64,000 bases of DNA from Porphyrobacter sp. LM 6. Its GTDB lineage: Bacteria > Pseudomonadota > Alphaproteobacteria > Sphingomonadales > Sphingomonadaceae. Of the stretch, positions 25,806 to 34,878 are shown piece after piece. Location: positions 124,001 through 188,000 of the forward strand of contig NZ_CP017113.1 of assembly GCF_001720465.1 (NCBI RefSeq). The letters are read 5' to 3'. How positions within the stretch are numbered: position 1 is the stretch's first letter; each line of letters begins with the position of its first letter. Under the pieces are notes generated by a model. It made no database searches. It had not been told where the DNA came from and saw nothing but the letters and a program-made list of their open reading frames with translations. The position numbers were made by a program, and so were the translations under genes.

Positions 25806-28063
25806 CCCACGACCCCCGCGCCGGCCAGCACCGCAAGCGTAAGCACATCGGGCACCGCCGCTGTCATCGGCACGATCTGCACCGGCTTTTCCATGCCGAT
25901 CAGCATCGGACCGATAGTCGCGTTGCTGCCGAGTTCGCGCAGCAGCTTTGCCGAGAGGTTGGCTGATTGCAGTCCCGGCATGATCAGCACATTGGCCGGG
26001 CCGGATAGGCGGCTGAACGGATAGAGCGCCATGACCTTGGGATTGAGCGCAGCATCGGGCGCCATTTCGCCTTCATATTCGAAGCCCGGATCCTCGCGGT
26101 CGAGGATCGCCACCGCCTCGCGGATACTGCCAAGCCACTGGCCCGACGGATTGCCGAAGGTCGAATAGGACAGGAACGCCACCCGCGGTTCATGCCCCAT
26201 GCGCCGCGCGACCGCAGCGGTTTCCTTGGCGATGTGAGCCAGCGCCTCGGCATCGGGCCGTTCGTTGATGGTGGTATCGGCGAGGAACGTCGTATGGTTC
26301 TTGCCGATCATCATGTGGATGCCGAACGGCAGCGCGCCTTCCTTGGGATCGAGCACCAGGTTCACCTCGCGCACGGTCTGCGCGAAGGTGCGGGTCATGC
26401 CGGTGATCATGCCATCACCGTGGCCGAGCGCGACCAGCAGCGAGGCGAAGACGTTGCGGTCCTGATTGACCATGCGCCGCACATCGCGCTCGGTGAACCC
26501 GCGCCGCTGGAGCCGCTTGTAAAGGTAGCTCACCATGGCCGGCACGTGTTCGCTGTCAGCCGAGTTCTGGATCTCGAAGCTGCCTGGGTCACCCACCGAA
26601 AGCTGGTGCAGCTTGTCGAGCACCGCCTTGGTGCGGCCGACCAGAATGGGTGTGCCATAGCCGAAATCGCGGAACTGGATCGCGGCGCGCAGCACCACTT
26701 CTTCCTCGGCCTCGGCGAACACCATCCGCTTGGGATTGGCCTGCGCCACTTCGTAGACCCCGCTCAGCACCGAAGTGGTCGGGTTGAGGCGCGAACGCAG
26801 CTGGAGCCGGTAGGCATCGAAATCCTCGATGCGCGCGCGCGCCACGCCCGAATCCATCGCAGCCTTGGCAACGGCCGAGGAAACGACCTCGATCAGGCGC
26901 GGATCGAAGGGGGCAGGGATGATGTAATTGGTGCCGAACTTGTGATTCTTGCCATAGGCGCTGGCGACTTCCTCGGGCACCTGCTGGCGCGCCAGCTCGG
27001 CGATCGCCTGCGCTGCGGCAATCTTCATTTCCTCGTTGATGGTCGTCGCCTGCACATCCAGCGCGCCGCGGAAGATGAAGGGGAAGCCCAGCACGTTGTT
27101 GACCTGGTTGGGGAAATCGCTGCGCCCGGTGGCGATGATCGCATCGGGGCGAACGGCCTTGGCTTCGTCAGGCATGATTTCCGGCACCGGGTTGGCCATC
27201 GCGAAGATGATCGGCTTGTTCGCCATCTTGCGAACCCATTCGGGCTTCAGCGCGCCCGCCGCAGACAGGCCGAGGAAGATGTCCGCACCCACCAGCGCTT
27301 CTTCAAGGCTGCGCGCCTCGGTCGGCACGGCGTGCGCGCTCTTCCACTGGTCCACATCCGCGCGGCCCGGATAGATCGGGCCGGTACGATCGCACACGAT
27401 CACGTTTTCGTGCCGCACGCCCATCGCCTTGATCAGAGCAGTGCACGCCAGCGCGGATGCCCCCGCGCCGTTCACCACCATGCGAACATCCTTGAGGTCG
27501 CGTCCGGTCAGGTGGCAGGCGTTGATCAGACCGGCCGCCGCGATGATCGCGGTGCCGTGCTGGTCATCATGCATCACCGGGATCTTCATGCGTTCGCGAA
27601 GAGCCTGCTCGATGATGAAGCACTCGGGCGCCTTGATGTCTTCGAGATTGATGCCGCCGAAGGTCGGCTCCATCAGGGCAACAGCGTTGATGAAGGCTTC
27701 GGGATCCTCGGTCGCCAGCTCGATATCGATCGAATCCACGTCGGCGAAGCGCTTGAACAGCACCGCCTTGCCTTCCATCACCGGCTTGGACGCAAGCGCG
27801 CCAAGATTGCCGAGGCCGAGGATCGCGGTGCCGTTGGAAATCACCGCAACCAGATTGCCCTTGGCGGTATAGCGCGCCGCAAGCGCGGGGTCCGCAGCGA
27901 TCGCTTCAACCGGAGCCGCCACACCGGGCGAATAGGCCAGGCTGAGATCGCGCTGCGAGGTCATCGGCTTGGTGGCGACGATCTCCAGTTTCCCCGGGCG
28001 GATCGTCTCGTGATAGAACAGCGCCTCACGCGTGGTGAAGCCGCCCTTGTTCTCTTCGGCCAT
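25802..28063 (-). CDS. maeB: NADP-dependent malic enzyme
   Basis: A 753-residue two-domain enzyme that oxidatively decarboxylates malate to pyruvate, giving NADPH. Residues 1-430 are the malic enzyme domain (LSLAYSPGVAAP, the dinucleotide fold VVNGAGASALAC, FALANP-like FAMANPVPE); the C-terminal 320 residues are a phosphotransacetylase-like domain (MVFAEAEEEVVLRAA...NVLIMPGLQSAN) without PTA activity in studied homologues, where it mediates acetyl-CoA regulation. The start at 28063 (MAEENKGG) is family-typical; an upstream ATG at 28180 adds 39 unrelated residues. Confidence 0.95.
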   Translation of the reverse strand: MAEENKGGFTTREALFYHETIRPGKLEIVATKPMTSQRDLSLAYSPGVAAPVEAIAADPALAARYTAKGNLVAVISNGTAILGLGNLGALASKPVMEGKAVLFKRFADVDSIDIELATEDPEAFINAVALMEPTFGGINLEDIKAPECFIIEQALRERMKIPVMHDDQHGTAIIAAAGLINACHLTGRDLKDVRMVVNGAGASALACTALIKAMGVRHENVIVCDRTGPIYPGRADVDQWKSAHAVPTEARSLEEALVGADIFLGLSAAGALKPEWVRKMANKPIIFAMANPVPEIMPDEAKAVRPDAIIATGRSDFPNQVNNVLGFPFIFRGALDVQATTINEEMKIAAAQAIAELARQQVPEEVASAYGKNHKFGTNYIIPAPFDPRLIEVVSSAVAKAAMDSGVARARIEDFDAYRLQLRSRLNPTTSVLSGVYEVAQANPKRMVFAEAEEEVVLRAAIQFRDFGYGTPILVGRTKAVLDKLHQLSVGDPGSFEIQNSADSEHVPAMVSYLYKRLQRRGFTERDVRRMVNQDRNVFASLLVALGHGDGMITGMTRTFAQTVREVNLVLDPKEGALPFGIHMMIGKNHTTFLADTTINERPDAEALAHIAKETAAVARRMGHEPRVAFLSYSTFGNPSGQWLGSIREAVAILDREDPGFEYEGEMAPDAALNPKVMALYPFSRLSGPANVLIMPGLQSANLSAKLLRELGSNATIGPMLIGMEKPVQIVPMTAAVPDVLTLAVLAGAGVVG

Positions 28064-28215
28064 GTTGCCTGAACCCTTCTTGCTGCGCTTAGCGAAAATC
28101 GCCCACCGCTTAGCGAGGTGCGCGCGGCTGCGATAGGGCGGAAATAACGCAACTTCGGGGAAAGCCGTAAGGGCAGACATTCCGAATCGCTGCTGGCGTG
28201 GCTAGGCCCTTCCCC

Positions 28216-30882
28216 ATGGCCGCCCGCGACGACTCCCAGACCTCCGGCAAGCCCACCCCGATGATGGCGCAATACCTCGCGTTGCGCGAGGAAGCGGGCG
28301 ATGCGCTGCTGTTCTACCGGATGGGCGATTTCTTCGAACTGTTCTTCGAGGATGCCAAGCGCGCCGCTGCAATCCTCGATATCGCGCTGACGACCCGCGG
28401 CGAGCATGGCGGCGAACCGATCCCGATGTGCGGCGTGCCGGTGCATTCGGCGGAAGGCTATCTGGCGCGGCTGATCAAGGCCGGGTGCCGGGTGGCGATC
28501 GCCGAACAGGTCGAAACGCCAGACGAGGCCAAGGCGCGGGCCAAGCGCGAAGGCACGCCTTCCTCCAAGGCGCTGGTCGGCCGAGCGATTGTGCGCCTGG
28601 TCACGGCGGGAACGCTGACGGAAGAGGCGCTGCTTGAACCGCGCCGCGCCAATGTGCTGGCGGCGCTCGCAGAGCTGCGCGGGGTCATCGGGATTGCCGC
28701 CTGTGATGTTTCAACCGGGGCGATGGTGCTCGAGGAATGCACACCGGACCGCCTCGGCGCAGCGTTGGCGCGGCTGTCGCCGAGCGAAGTCGTGGTTCCC
28801 GAGGATTGGGACGCCGAAAGGTTCGGGGGGCCTGATGACGTGATCTGGCGCCCCCGCAGCACCTTCGCCAGCGATGCCGGAATCGAACGATTGAAGGCGC
28901 TCCACGGCGTTGCGACGCTGGATGCCTTTGGCGAATTCAGCCGCGCCATGCTCGCCGCCGCCGGGGGGCTGATCGCCTATCTCGACCATGTCGGGCGCGG
29001 CAGCCTGCCCTTGCTGCTGCCGCCGGTGCTGCGCTCGGCAGAAGCGGGCATGGCGATGGACGAGGCGACCCGCGCGAGCCTCGAAATCCTCGAAAGCACC
29101 ACCGGCGGACGGGCCGGCAGCCTGATCGGCGCGGTGGATCGCTGTGTGACTGGCGCAGGGTCGCGTCTGCTGGCCGAGGATCTTTCCGCACCTCTGCTCG
29201 ATTGCGCCGCCATCGAGGCGCGGCTGGCGCTGGTGCAATTCTGGCGCGACCGCCCGATCGAACGCGCGCAATTGCGCGATATCCTGCGCGCCATCCCCGA
29301 TCTCGGACGCGCGCTGGGCCGCGTGGTGGCGGGACGGGGGAGCCCGCGCGATCTCGGCCAGCTGCGCGACGGGCTCTCGCACGCCGCGCGGTTGCATCAC
29401 TGGCTCAGTGGCGCGCCCGACCGGCCCGCCTTGCTCGATGATGCGCTAGCCCGGCTGACAGGGCACGGCGCACTGACCGATTGGCTCGAGCGCGCACTCG
29501 TGCCTTCGCCGCCGACCGAGCGATCAGGCGGTGGTTTCATCGCCGATGGCTACGACGCTGCGCTCGATGAACTGCGCGCCACATCGGGCGATGCGCGCCG
29601 CGCGATTGCCGCGATGGAAGCGCGCTATCGTGACGAGACCGGCATCGCCACGCTCAAGATCCGGCACAACGGCGTGCTGGGCTATTTCATCGAAGTCGGC
29701 GCGCGCCATGCCGATCGCCTGATGGCGGCCGAAAGCGGCTTCACCCACCGGCAGACAATGAAAGACGTTGTGCGCTTCAACTCGCTGAAGCTGCACGAAG
29801 AAGCCGCCCGTATTGCCGAGGCGGGCGGTCACGCGCTGGCAGCAGAAGAAGCCCATTTCGCCGAACTGGTGAGCGCCGTCGTCGCCGCACGCGAAGGGAT
29901 CGCCGCGACCGCCGCCGCCCTTGCGCGGATCGACGTCGCCGCCGCCAATGCCGAACGCGCTGCGGAAAGCGATTGGTGTCGCCCGGACATCACCGAGGAT
30001 GTTACGCTCGCGATCACCGGCGGACGGCATCCCGTGGTTGAGGCCGCGCTTGCCCGCACCGGCGAGCGCTTTGTCGCCAATGATTGTGCGCTCGGCACGG
30101 ACAATCGGCTGTGGCTGATCGGCGGCCCGAACATGGGGGGCAAATCGACCTTCCTGCGGCAGAACGCGCTGATTGTGTTGATGGCGCAGGCAGGATGCTT
30201 CGTGCCAGCCGCCTCCGCGCGGATCGGCCTCGTCGACCGCCTGTTCAGCCGGGTTGGCGCGGCGGACAATCTTGCACGCGGGCGTTCCACCTTCATGGTC
30301 GAGATGGTCGAGACGGCCGCGATCCTCGCGCAGGCCACACCCCGCAGCTTCGTGATCCTCGATGAAGTCGGGCGCGGGACTTCGACCTATGATGGTCTGG
30401 CACTCGCCTGGGCGGTGGCCGAGGCGGTGCATTCGCAGATCGCCTGCCGCTGCCTGTTCGCGACGCACTATCACGAGCTGGCGCGGCTGGCCGACACCTG
30501 CGGGGCGCTGTCGCTCCACCATGTGCGCGCGCGCGAATGGCAGGGCGATCTGGTCCTGCTGCACGAACTTGCAGAAGGGCCGGCGGATCGGTCTTACGGC
30601 CTTGCCGTTGCACGGCTGGCGGGCGTTCCGGCGACGGTGGTCAACCGCGCCAAGGCGGTGCTCGAAAAGCTCGAGGCCACCCGGACAGCCACCGGGGGCA
30701 TCGCCGCAGGGCTGGGCGACCTGCCGCTTTTTGCGGCAATGCGCGAAGAACCTGTAGCGCCCTCGCCCGAGCAGGAACTGGCCATCGCCCTTCGCGCAGC
30801 CGATCTTGATGCGCTGACCCCGCGCGAGGCGCTCGATTTGCTGTATGAATGGAAGCGCGCGCTGCCCGATACAAAGCGCTGA
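28216..30882 (+). CDS. mutS: DNA mismatch repair protein MutS
   Basis: An 888-residue mismatch sensor. The N-terminal domain has the MMAQYLALREEAGDALLFYRMGDFFELFFEDA block including the Phe-x-Glu mismatch-reading motif (FFELFFEDA), followed by connector, lever and clamp regions. The ATPase has Walker A GGPNMGGKSTFLRQ (about residue 636), DEVGRGTSTYDG and ATHYHEL. The C-terminus keeps the dimer/tetramer tail (LDALTPREALDLLYEWK). The start at ATG 28216 is preferred to a GTG at 28198. It is divergent from maeB. Confidence 0.97.
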   Translation: MAARDDSQTSGKPTPMMAQYLALREEAGDALLFYRMGDFFELFFEDAKRAAAILDIALTTRGEHGGEPIPMCGVPVHSAEGYLARLIKAGCRVAIAEQVETPDEAKARAKREGTPSSKALVGRAIVRLVTAGTLTEEALLEPRRANVLAALAELRGVIGIAACDVSTGAMVLEECTPDRLGAALARLSPSEVVVPEDWDAERFGGPDDVIWRPRSTFASDAGIERLKALHGVATLDAFGEFSRAMLAAAGGLIAYLDHVGRGSLPLLLPPVLRSAEAGMAMDEATRASLEILESTTGGRAGSLIGAVDRCVTGAGSRLLAEDLSAPLLDCAAIEARLALVQFWRDRPIERAQLRDILRAIPDLGRALGRVVAGRGSPRDLGQLRDGLSHAARLHHWLSGAPDRPALLDDALARLTGHGALTDWLERALVPSPPTERSGGGFIADGYDAALDELRATSGDARRAIAAMEARYRDETGIATLKIRHNGVLGYFIEVGARHADRLMAAESGFTHRQTMKDVVRFNSLKLHEEAARIAEAGGHALAAEEAHFAELVSAVVAAREGIAATAAALARIDVAAANAERAAESDWCRPDITEDVTLAITGGRHPVVEAALARTGERFVANDCALGTDNRLWLIGGPNMGGKSTFLRQNALIVLMAQAGCFVPAASARIGLVDRLFSRVGAADNLARGRSTFMVEMVETAAILAQATPRSFVILDEVGRGTSTYDGLALAWAVAEAVHSQIACRCLFATHYHELARLADTCGALSLHHVRAREWQGDLVLLHELAEGPADRSYGLAVARLAGVPATVVNRAKAVLEKLEATRTATGGIAAGLGDLPLFAAMREEPVAPSPEQELAIALRAADLDALTPREALDLLYEWKRALPDTKR

Positions 30883-30885
30883 GAC

Positions 30886-31755
30886 TTAGCGGGTCGGAAC
30901 CGGCACTTCGCCCGTGTAATCGTAGAAGCCCCGGCCCGTCTTGCGGCCGAGCCAGCCGGCCTCGACATACTTCACCAGCAGCGGCGCCGGGCGATACTTG
31001 CTGTCGCGGGTGGTCTTGTAGAGCACCTTGATGATGTCGAGACAGGTGTCGAGCCCGACGAAATCGGCGAGCTGCAACGGCCCCATCGGGTGATTGAGGC
31101 CAAGCCGGCAACCCTTGTCGATATCCTCGATGCCGGCGGTCGCCTGACCAAGCACGAAGACCGCCTCGTTGATCATCGGCAGGAGGATGCGGTTGACGAC
31201 AAAGCCGGGTTCATCCTGGCTCAACACCACTTCCTTGCCGAGACCCTTGGCGAAGGCGGTCACGCGGTCGGTGGTGTCCTTCGACGTCGCGAGGCCGGGG
31301 ATGACCTCGATCAAGCCCATCACCGGCACCGGATTGAAGAAGTGCAGGCCGATGAACCGCGCCGGATCGGGCGAATGGTTGGCCATGCGGGTGATCGGGA
31401 TCGACGAGGTGTTCGAGGCCATGATCGCATCGGCAGCCAGCACTTTGCCCGCGGCTTCGAAGATCGCGTTCTTGATCTCCTCGCGCTCGGTTGCGGCTTC
31501 GATGATCAGGTCGGCATCGGCCATCGGCGCGTAATCGGCAACCGGGGTGATCCTTGCGAGCAGGCTTTCGGCCTCGTGCGCCTCGATCTTGCCACGGCCC
31601 ATCAGCTTTGCCAGCGCCTTCTCGATCGCGGTCTTGCCGGCCTCGGCACGGGCCAGATCGACGTCGGAGAGCAGAACGGTCATCCCGTGGGCCGCAACGG
31701 TCTGGGCAATCCCCGACCCCATCTGACCCGCCCCGATAACGGCGATCTTCCGCAT
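30886..31755 (-). CDS. 3-hydroxybutyryl-CoA dehydrogenase
   Basis: A 289-residue NAD(P)-dependent enzyme of the HbdA/PaaH family interconverting acetoacetyl-CoA and 3-hydroxybutyryl-CoA. The N-terminal Rossmann motif is [22 protein letters not shown] and the catalytic [15 protein letters not shown] and GFVVNRIL blocks are present. The start at 31755 has an AAGGA ribosome site. Functionally it could connect with the 3-oxoacid CoA-transferase operon at 7.6 kb through acetoacetyl-CoA. It is tail-to-tail with mutS, with only three bases between stops. Confidence 0.93.
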   Translation of the reverse strand: MRKIAVIGAGQMGSGIAQTVAAHGMTVLLSDVDLARAEAGKTAIEKALAKLMGRGKIEAHEAESLLARITPVADYAPMADADLIIEAATEREEIKNAIFEAAGKVLAADAIMASNTSSIPITRMANHSPDPARFIGLHFFNPVPVMGLIEVIPGLATSKDTTDRVTAFAKGLGKEVVLSQDEPGFVVNRILLPMINEAVFVLGQATAGIEDIDKGCRLGLNHPMGPLQLADFVGLDTCLDIIKVLYKTTRDSKYRPAPLLVKYVEAGWLGRKTGRGFYDYTGEVPVPTR

Positions 31756-31817
31756 GGCTTCAATCCTTCGCAAGTGCAGCAATGGCCCGCGCTGTTAGCG
31801 GCGGGAATGCGCAAAAG

Positions 31818-32393
31818 CTAGCGATTAGCGCCGGGGACCCACTTCACGTCGGCACGGCCATCGTCGTTCATGACGCGGGCAAGCACGAACAGCAGGTCGG
31901 ACAGACGGTTGATATAGGCGAGCGCGGCCGGGTTGACCGGATCCTGCGCCGCCAGAGCGACCATCGCGCGTTCCGCCGCGCGGGTGGTGGCGCGAGCGAC
32001 ATGGACACGCGCGGCCGCCTCGCTCCCGCCGGGCAGCACGAAGCTGGTCAGCGGTTCGAGCCGTTCATTGAGCGCATCAATCTGCGCCTCGATCCATTCC
32101 GGCTGCGAGGACACGATCCGCAGCACCATCTCTGACGGGGAGAAATCCCCGTCGGCGGCGGGGGTCGCAAGATCCGCCCCGAGATCGAACATATCATTCT
32201 GCACCCGGGTGAGCAGAGCCTTGTGCGCTTCGTCGGCGATCGCGCAGACCGCCAGACCGATCGCGCTGTTGGCTTCATCGACCAGACCCATCGCCGCAAT
32301 CCGCGCCGAATGCTTGGGGCAGCGCGAGCCATCGACGAGGCCCGTCGTGCCATCATCCCCGGTGCGGGTGTAAATCCGGTTGAGTTTGACCAT
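31818..32393 (-). CDS. cob(I)alamin adenosyltransferase, PduO type
   Basis: A 191-residue enzyme that adenosylates cobalamin to coenzyme B12. The ATP-binding N-terminus RIYTRTGDDGTTGLVDG and the helical SSDLLFVLAR-like LSDLLFVLARVMN motif, with RATTRAAERAMVAL, mark the PduO family. It likely serves B12 enzymes such as methylmalonyl-CoA mutase elsewhere. It is five bases from the upstream HIG1-like gene and 62 bp before the 3-hydroxybutyryl-CoA dehydrogenase gene, so the three may form an operon. Confidence 0.92.
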   Translation of the reverse strand: MVKLNRIYTRTGDDGTTGLVDGSRCPKHSARIAAMGLVDEANSAIGLAVCAIADEAHKALLTRVQNDMFDLGADLATPAADGDFSPSEMVLRIVSSQPEWIEAQIDALNERLEPLTSFVLPGGSEAAARVHVARATTRAAERAMVALAAQDPVNPAALAYINRLSDLLFVLARVMNDDGRADVKWVPGANR

Positions 32394-32398
32394 TGCGC

Positions 32399-32629
32399 TC
32401 AGCGCGAGACGGCAAGCAGGATCGCCACCACGACAATGGCCAGCGCCTGATACTTGATCCGCGCGAACATCGCCTTGTTTTGGGCAAGCTGCATATCGGT
32501 GGCAGTTGTGCCTTCGCCGGTTTCGAGGTCGATCTTGGTCGTCTTCAGAAAGGCGACGATGCCCTTGATCAGCGAAAAGGCCACCAGTCCCATAAGGACG
32601 AGCAGGACGGGGATGAGGACATAGGTCAT
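32399..32629 (-). CDS. twin-transmembrane small protein (HIG1-like)
   Basis: A 76-residue protein with two membrane helices: 3-25 (LIPVLLVLMGLVAFSLIKGIVAF) and about 55-73. The loop is charged (KTTKIDLETGEG), and LAQNKAMFARIKYQA precedes the second helix. The organisation and the RxKxQ-like segment match HIG1-domain and 'twin transmembrane helix' small proteins of alphaproteobacteria, which associate with respiratory complexes in mitochondria; the bacterial role is unproven. It is probably the first gene of the unit with the adenosyltransferase. Confidence 0.75.
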   Translation of the reverse strand: MTYVLIPVLLVLMGLVAFSLIKGIVAFLKTTKIDLETGEGTTATDMQLAQNKAMFARIKYQALAIVVVAILLAVSR

Positions 32630-32653
32630 GATGCCTAAATGAACGCTTGGGCC

Positions 32654-33496
32654 TCAGGTTCCAAGTGACAAAAGTTGCACTCTGAGTTGTTCGGCGAGCA
32701 TTCGTCCATCCTCGCCCGCCTCTCGCCGTTCGGCCAGCGCGGGCGAACCGCGGCGTTTGGCCAGTTTTTCGCCGCTCTCGTCCATGATCAGCGGATGGTG
32801 ATACCAGCGCGGCACCGGCAGGCCGAGCAGGGCTTGCAAGGTGCGGTGGACATGGCTCGCCGCGAACAGATCGGCGCCGCGCGTGACCAGTGTGACCCCG
32901 TCGGCGGCGTCATCCAGGGTGACGGCAAGGTGATAGCTGGCAGGCAGATCCTTGCGCACCAGCACCACATCGCCAAGGCCCGAGAGGTCGACCGCCTGCG
33001 AACCGGCCAGTTCATCCTCCCACACCAGCGGCCCGGTCTCGGCTAGCGCCTTTTCCGCATCGAGCCGCCACGCCGCAGGCAGCGCCGGATCGGAGGCGAT
33101 GCGCTTGCAGGTGCCGGGGTAGATCAGGCCATCGGACCCATCGATAGCGCCTGCTTCCTCGATCTGTTTGCGGGTGCAGGTGCAGGGGTAGAGGAGCACG
33201 CGCGCTTTCAGCGCTTCGGCAGCGGCGGCGTAGCTCGCCAGCCGGGTCGATTGCGCGGGAACGTCCTCCCATTCCAGTCCCAGCCATTCAAGATCGCGGC
33301 GGAATTCGTCGGCCAGCTCCGGCTGCGAGCGCGGCCCGTCGATATCCTCGATCCGCAGCAGGAACCGCCCCCCGCTCGCCTTTGCCAGATCGTGAGCGAT
33401 GATCGCCGAGAGCGCATGGCCGAGATGCAGCCGCCCGTTGGGGCTCGGCGCGAAACGGGTCACGAAGGGCGCAGGGTCAACCATCGCCAGCGCCAT
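32654..33496 (-). CDS. gluQRS: glutamyl-Q tRNA(Asp) synthetase
   Basis: A 280-residue class I synthetase paralogue lacking an anticodon domain. It attaches glutamate to queuosine in tRNA(Asp). The class I HIGH motif appears as HLGH (SPNGRLHLGHALSA), the KMSKS-like motif as KLAKR, and the GluQ-specific zinc site as CTC...YPGTCKR. Its need for queuosine makes the apparent frameshift in queC at 51.5 kb notable. An alternative ATG at 33484 would remove four residues. Confidence 0.93.
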   Translation of the reverse strand: MALAMVDPAPFVTRFAPSPNGRLHLGHALSAIIAHDLAKASGGRFLLRIEDIDGPRSQPELADEFRRDLEWLGLEWEDVPAQSTRLASYAAAAEALKARVLLYPCTCTRKQIEEAGAIDGSDGLIYPGTCKRIASDPALPAAWRLDAEKALAETGPLVWEDELAGSQAVDLSGLGDVVLVRKDLPASYHLAVTLDDAADGVTLVTRGADLFAASHVHRTLQALLGLPVPRWYHHPLIMDESGEKLAKRRGSPALAERREAGEDGRMLAEQLRVQLLSLGT

Positions 33497-33517
33497 GCCA
33501 CACGACAGATTGTTTCG

Positions 33518-33555
33518 CTATCCACAGCCTCTCCACAGCCCGTCCCTGTGGATAC
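33518..33555. other. cluster of three DnaA-box-like sequences
   Basis: Compared with TTATCCACA: CTATCCACA (33518-33526, one mismatch), CTCTCCACA (33529-33537, two mismatches) and, on the minus strand, GTATCCACA (33547-33555, one mismatch). The outer two form a perfect 9-bp inverted repeat, TATCCACAG/CTGTGGATA. A GACTC (GANTC) site lies at 33574. The cluster fills the short divergent gap between gluQRS and the HNH gene. It could be part of an origin, a DnaA-titration site or a DnaA-controlled promoter. Confidence 0.45.
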
Positions 33556-33628
33556 CCACTCTGTCACGGCTTTGACTCTTTGGTTTGCCACGTCAGGATG
33601 CAGGTCAATCAGGGAGGAACGCAGAGCC

Positions 33629-34237
33629 GTGTTCAATGCCGAACTGATCGAGAAAGCAGCCCGGTTCCGCGGTGTCGATGAAGACCCGACCCGCAACCTT
33701 TCGGTTTGTCCGGCGCTGGTGCTCAACGCCGATTACACCCCGCTGTCCTACTACCCGCTCAGCCTGTGGCCATGGCAGACCGCGATCAAGGCGGTGTTCC
33801 TCGACCGGGTGGACATTGTCGCCAGCTATGACCGCGAGGTCCATTCGCCCAGCCTCGACATGAAAATCCCGAGCGTCATCGCGCTCCGGCAATATGTGAA
33901 GCAGAGCGAATTTCCCGCCTTCACCCGCTTCAACGTGTTCCTGCGGGATCGCTTCCAATGCCAGTACTGTGGCAGCCACGAGCATCTCACCTTCGACCAC
34001 GTGATCCCGCGCCGCCTTGGCGGGCGCACCACGTGGGAGAACATCATCACCGCCTGCGCGCCGTGCAACATGAAGAAGGGCGGGCGCACGCCGAAGCAGG
34101 CGGGTATGCCGGTGCACCAGGCTCCGATCCGCCCGACCAGTTGGCAATTGCAGCAGGCGGGCAAGTTGTTCCCGCCCGGCTATCTGCACGAAACGTGGCG
34201 CGACTGGCTCTACTGGGATGTCGAGCTGGAGGCTTGA
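33629..34237 (+). CDS. HNH endonuclease family protein
   Basis: A 202-residue protein beginning at a GTG (33629) preceded by GGGAGGA. The N-terminal half (RNLSVCPALVLNADYTPLSYYPLSLWPWQTAIKAVFLDRVDIV) is a highly conserved alphaproteobacterial segment. The HNH core follows with zinc cysteines and catalytic residues: CQYCG, LTFDHVIPR, TTWENIITACAPCNMKK. This is a chromosomal housekeeping-type HNH protein rather than an obvious homing or restriction enzyme, and its substrate is unknown. A long in-frame extension upstream to 33251 runs antisense through gluQRS and is rejected. Confidence 0.88.
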   Translation: MFNAELIEKAARFRGVDEDPTRNLSVCPALVLNADYTPLSYYPLSLWPWQTAIKAVFLDRVDIVASYDREVHSPSLDMKIPSVIALRQYVKQSEFPAFTRFNVFLRDRFQCQYCGSHEHLTFDHVIPRRLGGRTTWENIITACAPCNMKKGGRTPKQAGMPVHQAPIRPTSWQLQQAGKLFPPGYLHETWRDWLYWDVELEA

Positions 34238-34249
34238 GGCCGCATTGGG

Positions 34250-34831
34250 TTACTTCGCGCCAAGCCGGTCCCATGTCTCCCACGGAATGGCTCGCCCGGG
34301 ATAGGCGACATTGTTGAAGCGCCAATCTTTTGCGATCCAGGCTTTGGTCCAGGCATAGAGCTCGGCATCGAAGCCAGCGTCGAACTCGGCTTTGGTCACC
34401 CATAGGCGCACCTCGGCATCGTAGCCCGGTACCGTGCCGGGATAGACATAGACACATCCGCGCTCGCGCGTGCCATCAGGGGTCAGCACCGCATAGGCAA
34501 AAGACTCCCGCCGCGCGAACCGGCCTTGCTCGGTGAGCATATCGGTCATCGCTTCGGCAGTGGTGATATCGGCGCGCGGCCAGCCCTTCGAGCGCGTGAA
34601 GGTCTGCTGGAGATGCTCGATCGAGGACATGTAAGCCGCGAAATCGATGTCGACCAAGGCGGGCCCCAGCGGGACCAGCTTGAAGCCCGGACCCTCGACA
34701 AGCGTGGGAACCTGAAAGTCTGCGGCAATGAAGGGGGCCGGCGGCACCGCCGTGCCGGGCTCCTGAGCAGCAATCGGCGTTGCGGTGAGCGCCGCTAGCG
34801 CCAATGCCGCCCCAATCACGCGTGCGATCAT
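34250..34831 (-). CDS. exported protein, possibly GNAT-fold
   Basis: A 193-residue protein starting at the ATG at 34831 behind GGAGGGCAGGGC. It has a clear signal peptide (MIARVIGAALALAALTATPIAAQ). The mature part (HLQQTFTRSKGWPRADITTAEAMTDMLTEQGRFARRESFAYAVLTPDGTRERGCVYVYPG) looks like an acyl-CoA N-acetyltransferase strand order, which would be unusual outside the cytoplasm, so the fold assignment is tentative. No catalytic residues can be named. It lies downstream of kynU by 47 bp and may be read through from the kyn operon. Confidence 0.6.
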   Translation of the reverse strand: MIARVIGAALALAALTATPIAAQEPGTAVPPAPFIAADFQVPTLVEGPGFKLVPLGPALVDIDFAAYMSSIEHLQQTFTRSKGWPRADITTAEAMTDMLTEQGRFARRESFAYAVLTPDGTRERGCVYVYPGTVPGYDAEVRLWVTKAEFDAGFDAELYAWTKAWIAKDWRFNNVAYPGRAIPWETWDRLGAK

Positions 34832-34878
34832 GCCCTGCCCTCCGTAAGTGCTCGGCCCGATGCGGCCTGCGGACGGCA

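Noticed and set aside
26192..28072. Long plus-strand frame antisense to malic enzyme
   Set aside because: Mirror of maeB codons; no recognisable protein features and no ribosome site.
33629..34237. Homing or restriction HNH endonuclease
   Set aside because: No methyltransferase, intron or inserted context; the long conserved N-terminal half is of a housekeeping alphaproteobacterial type.
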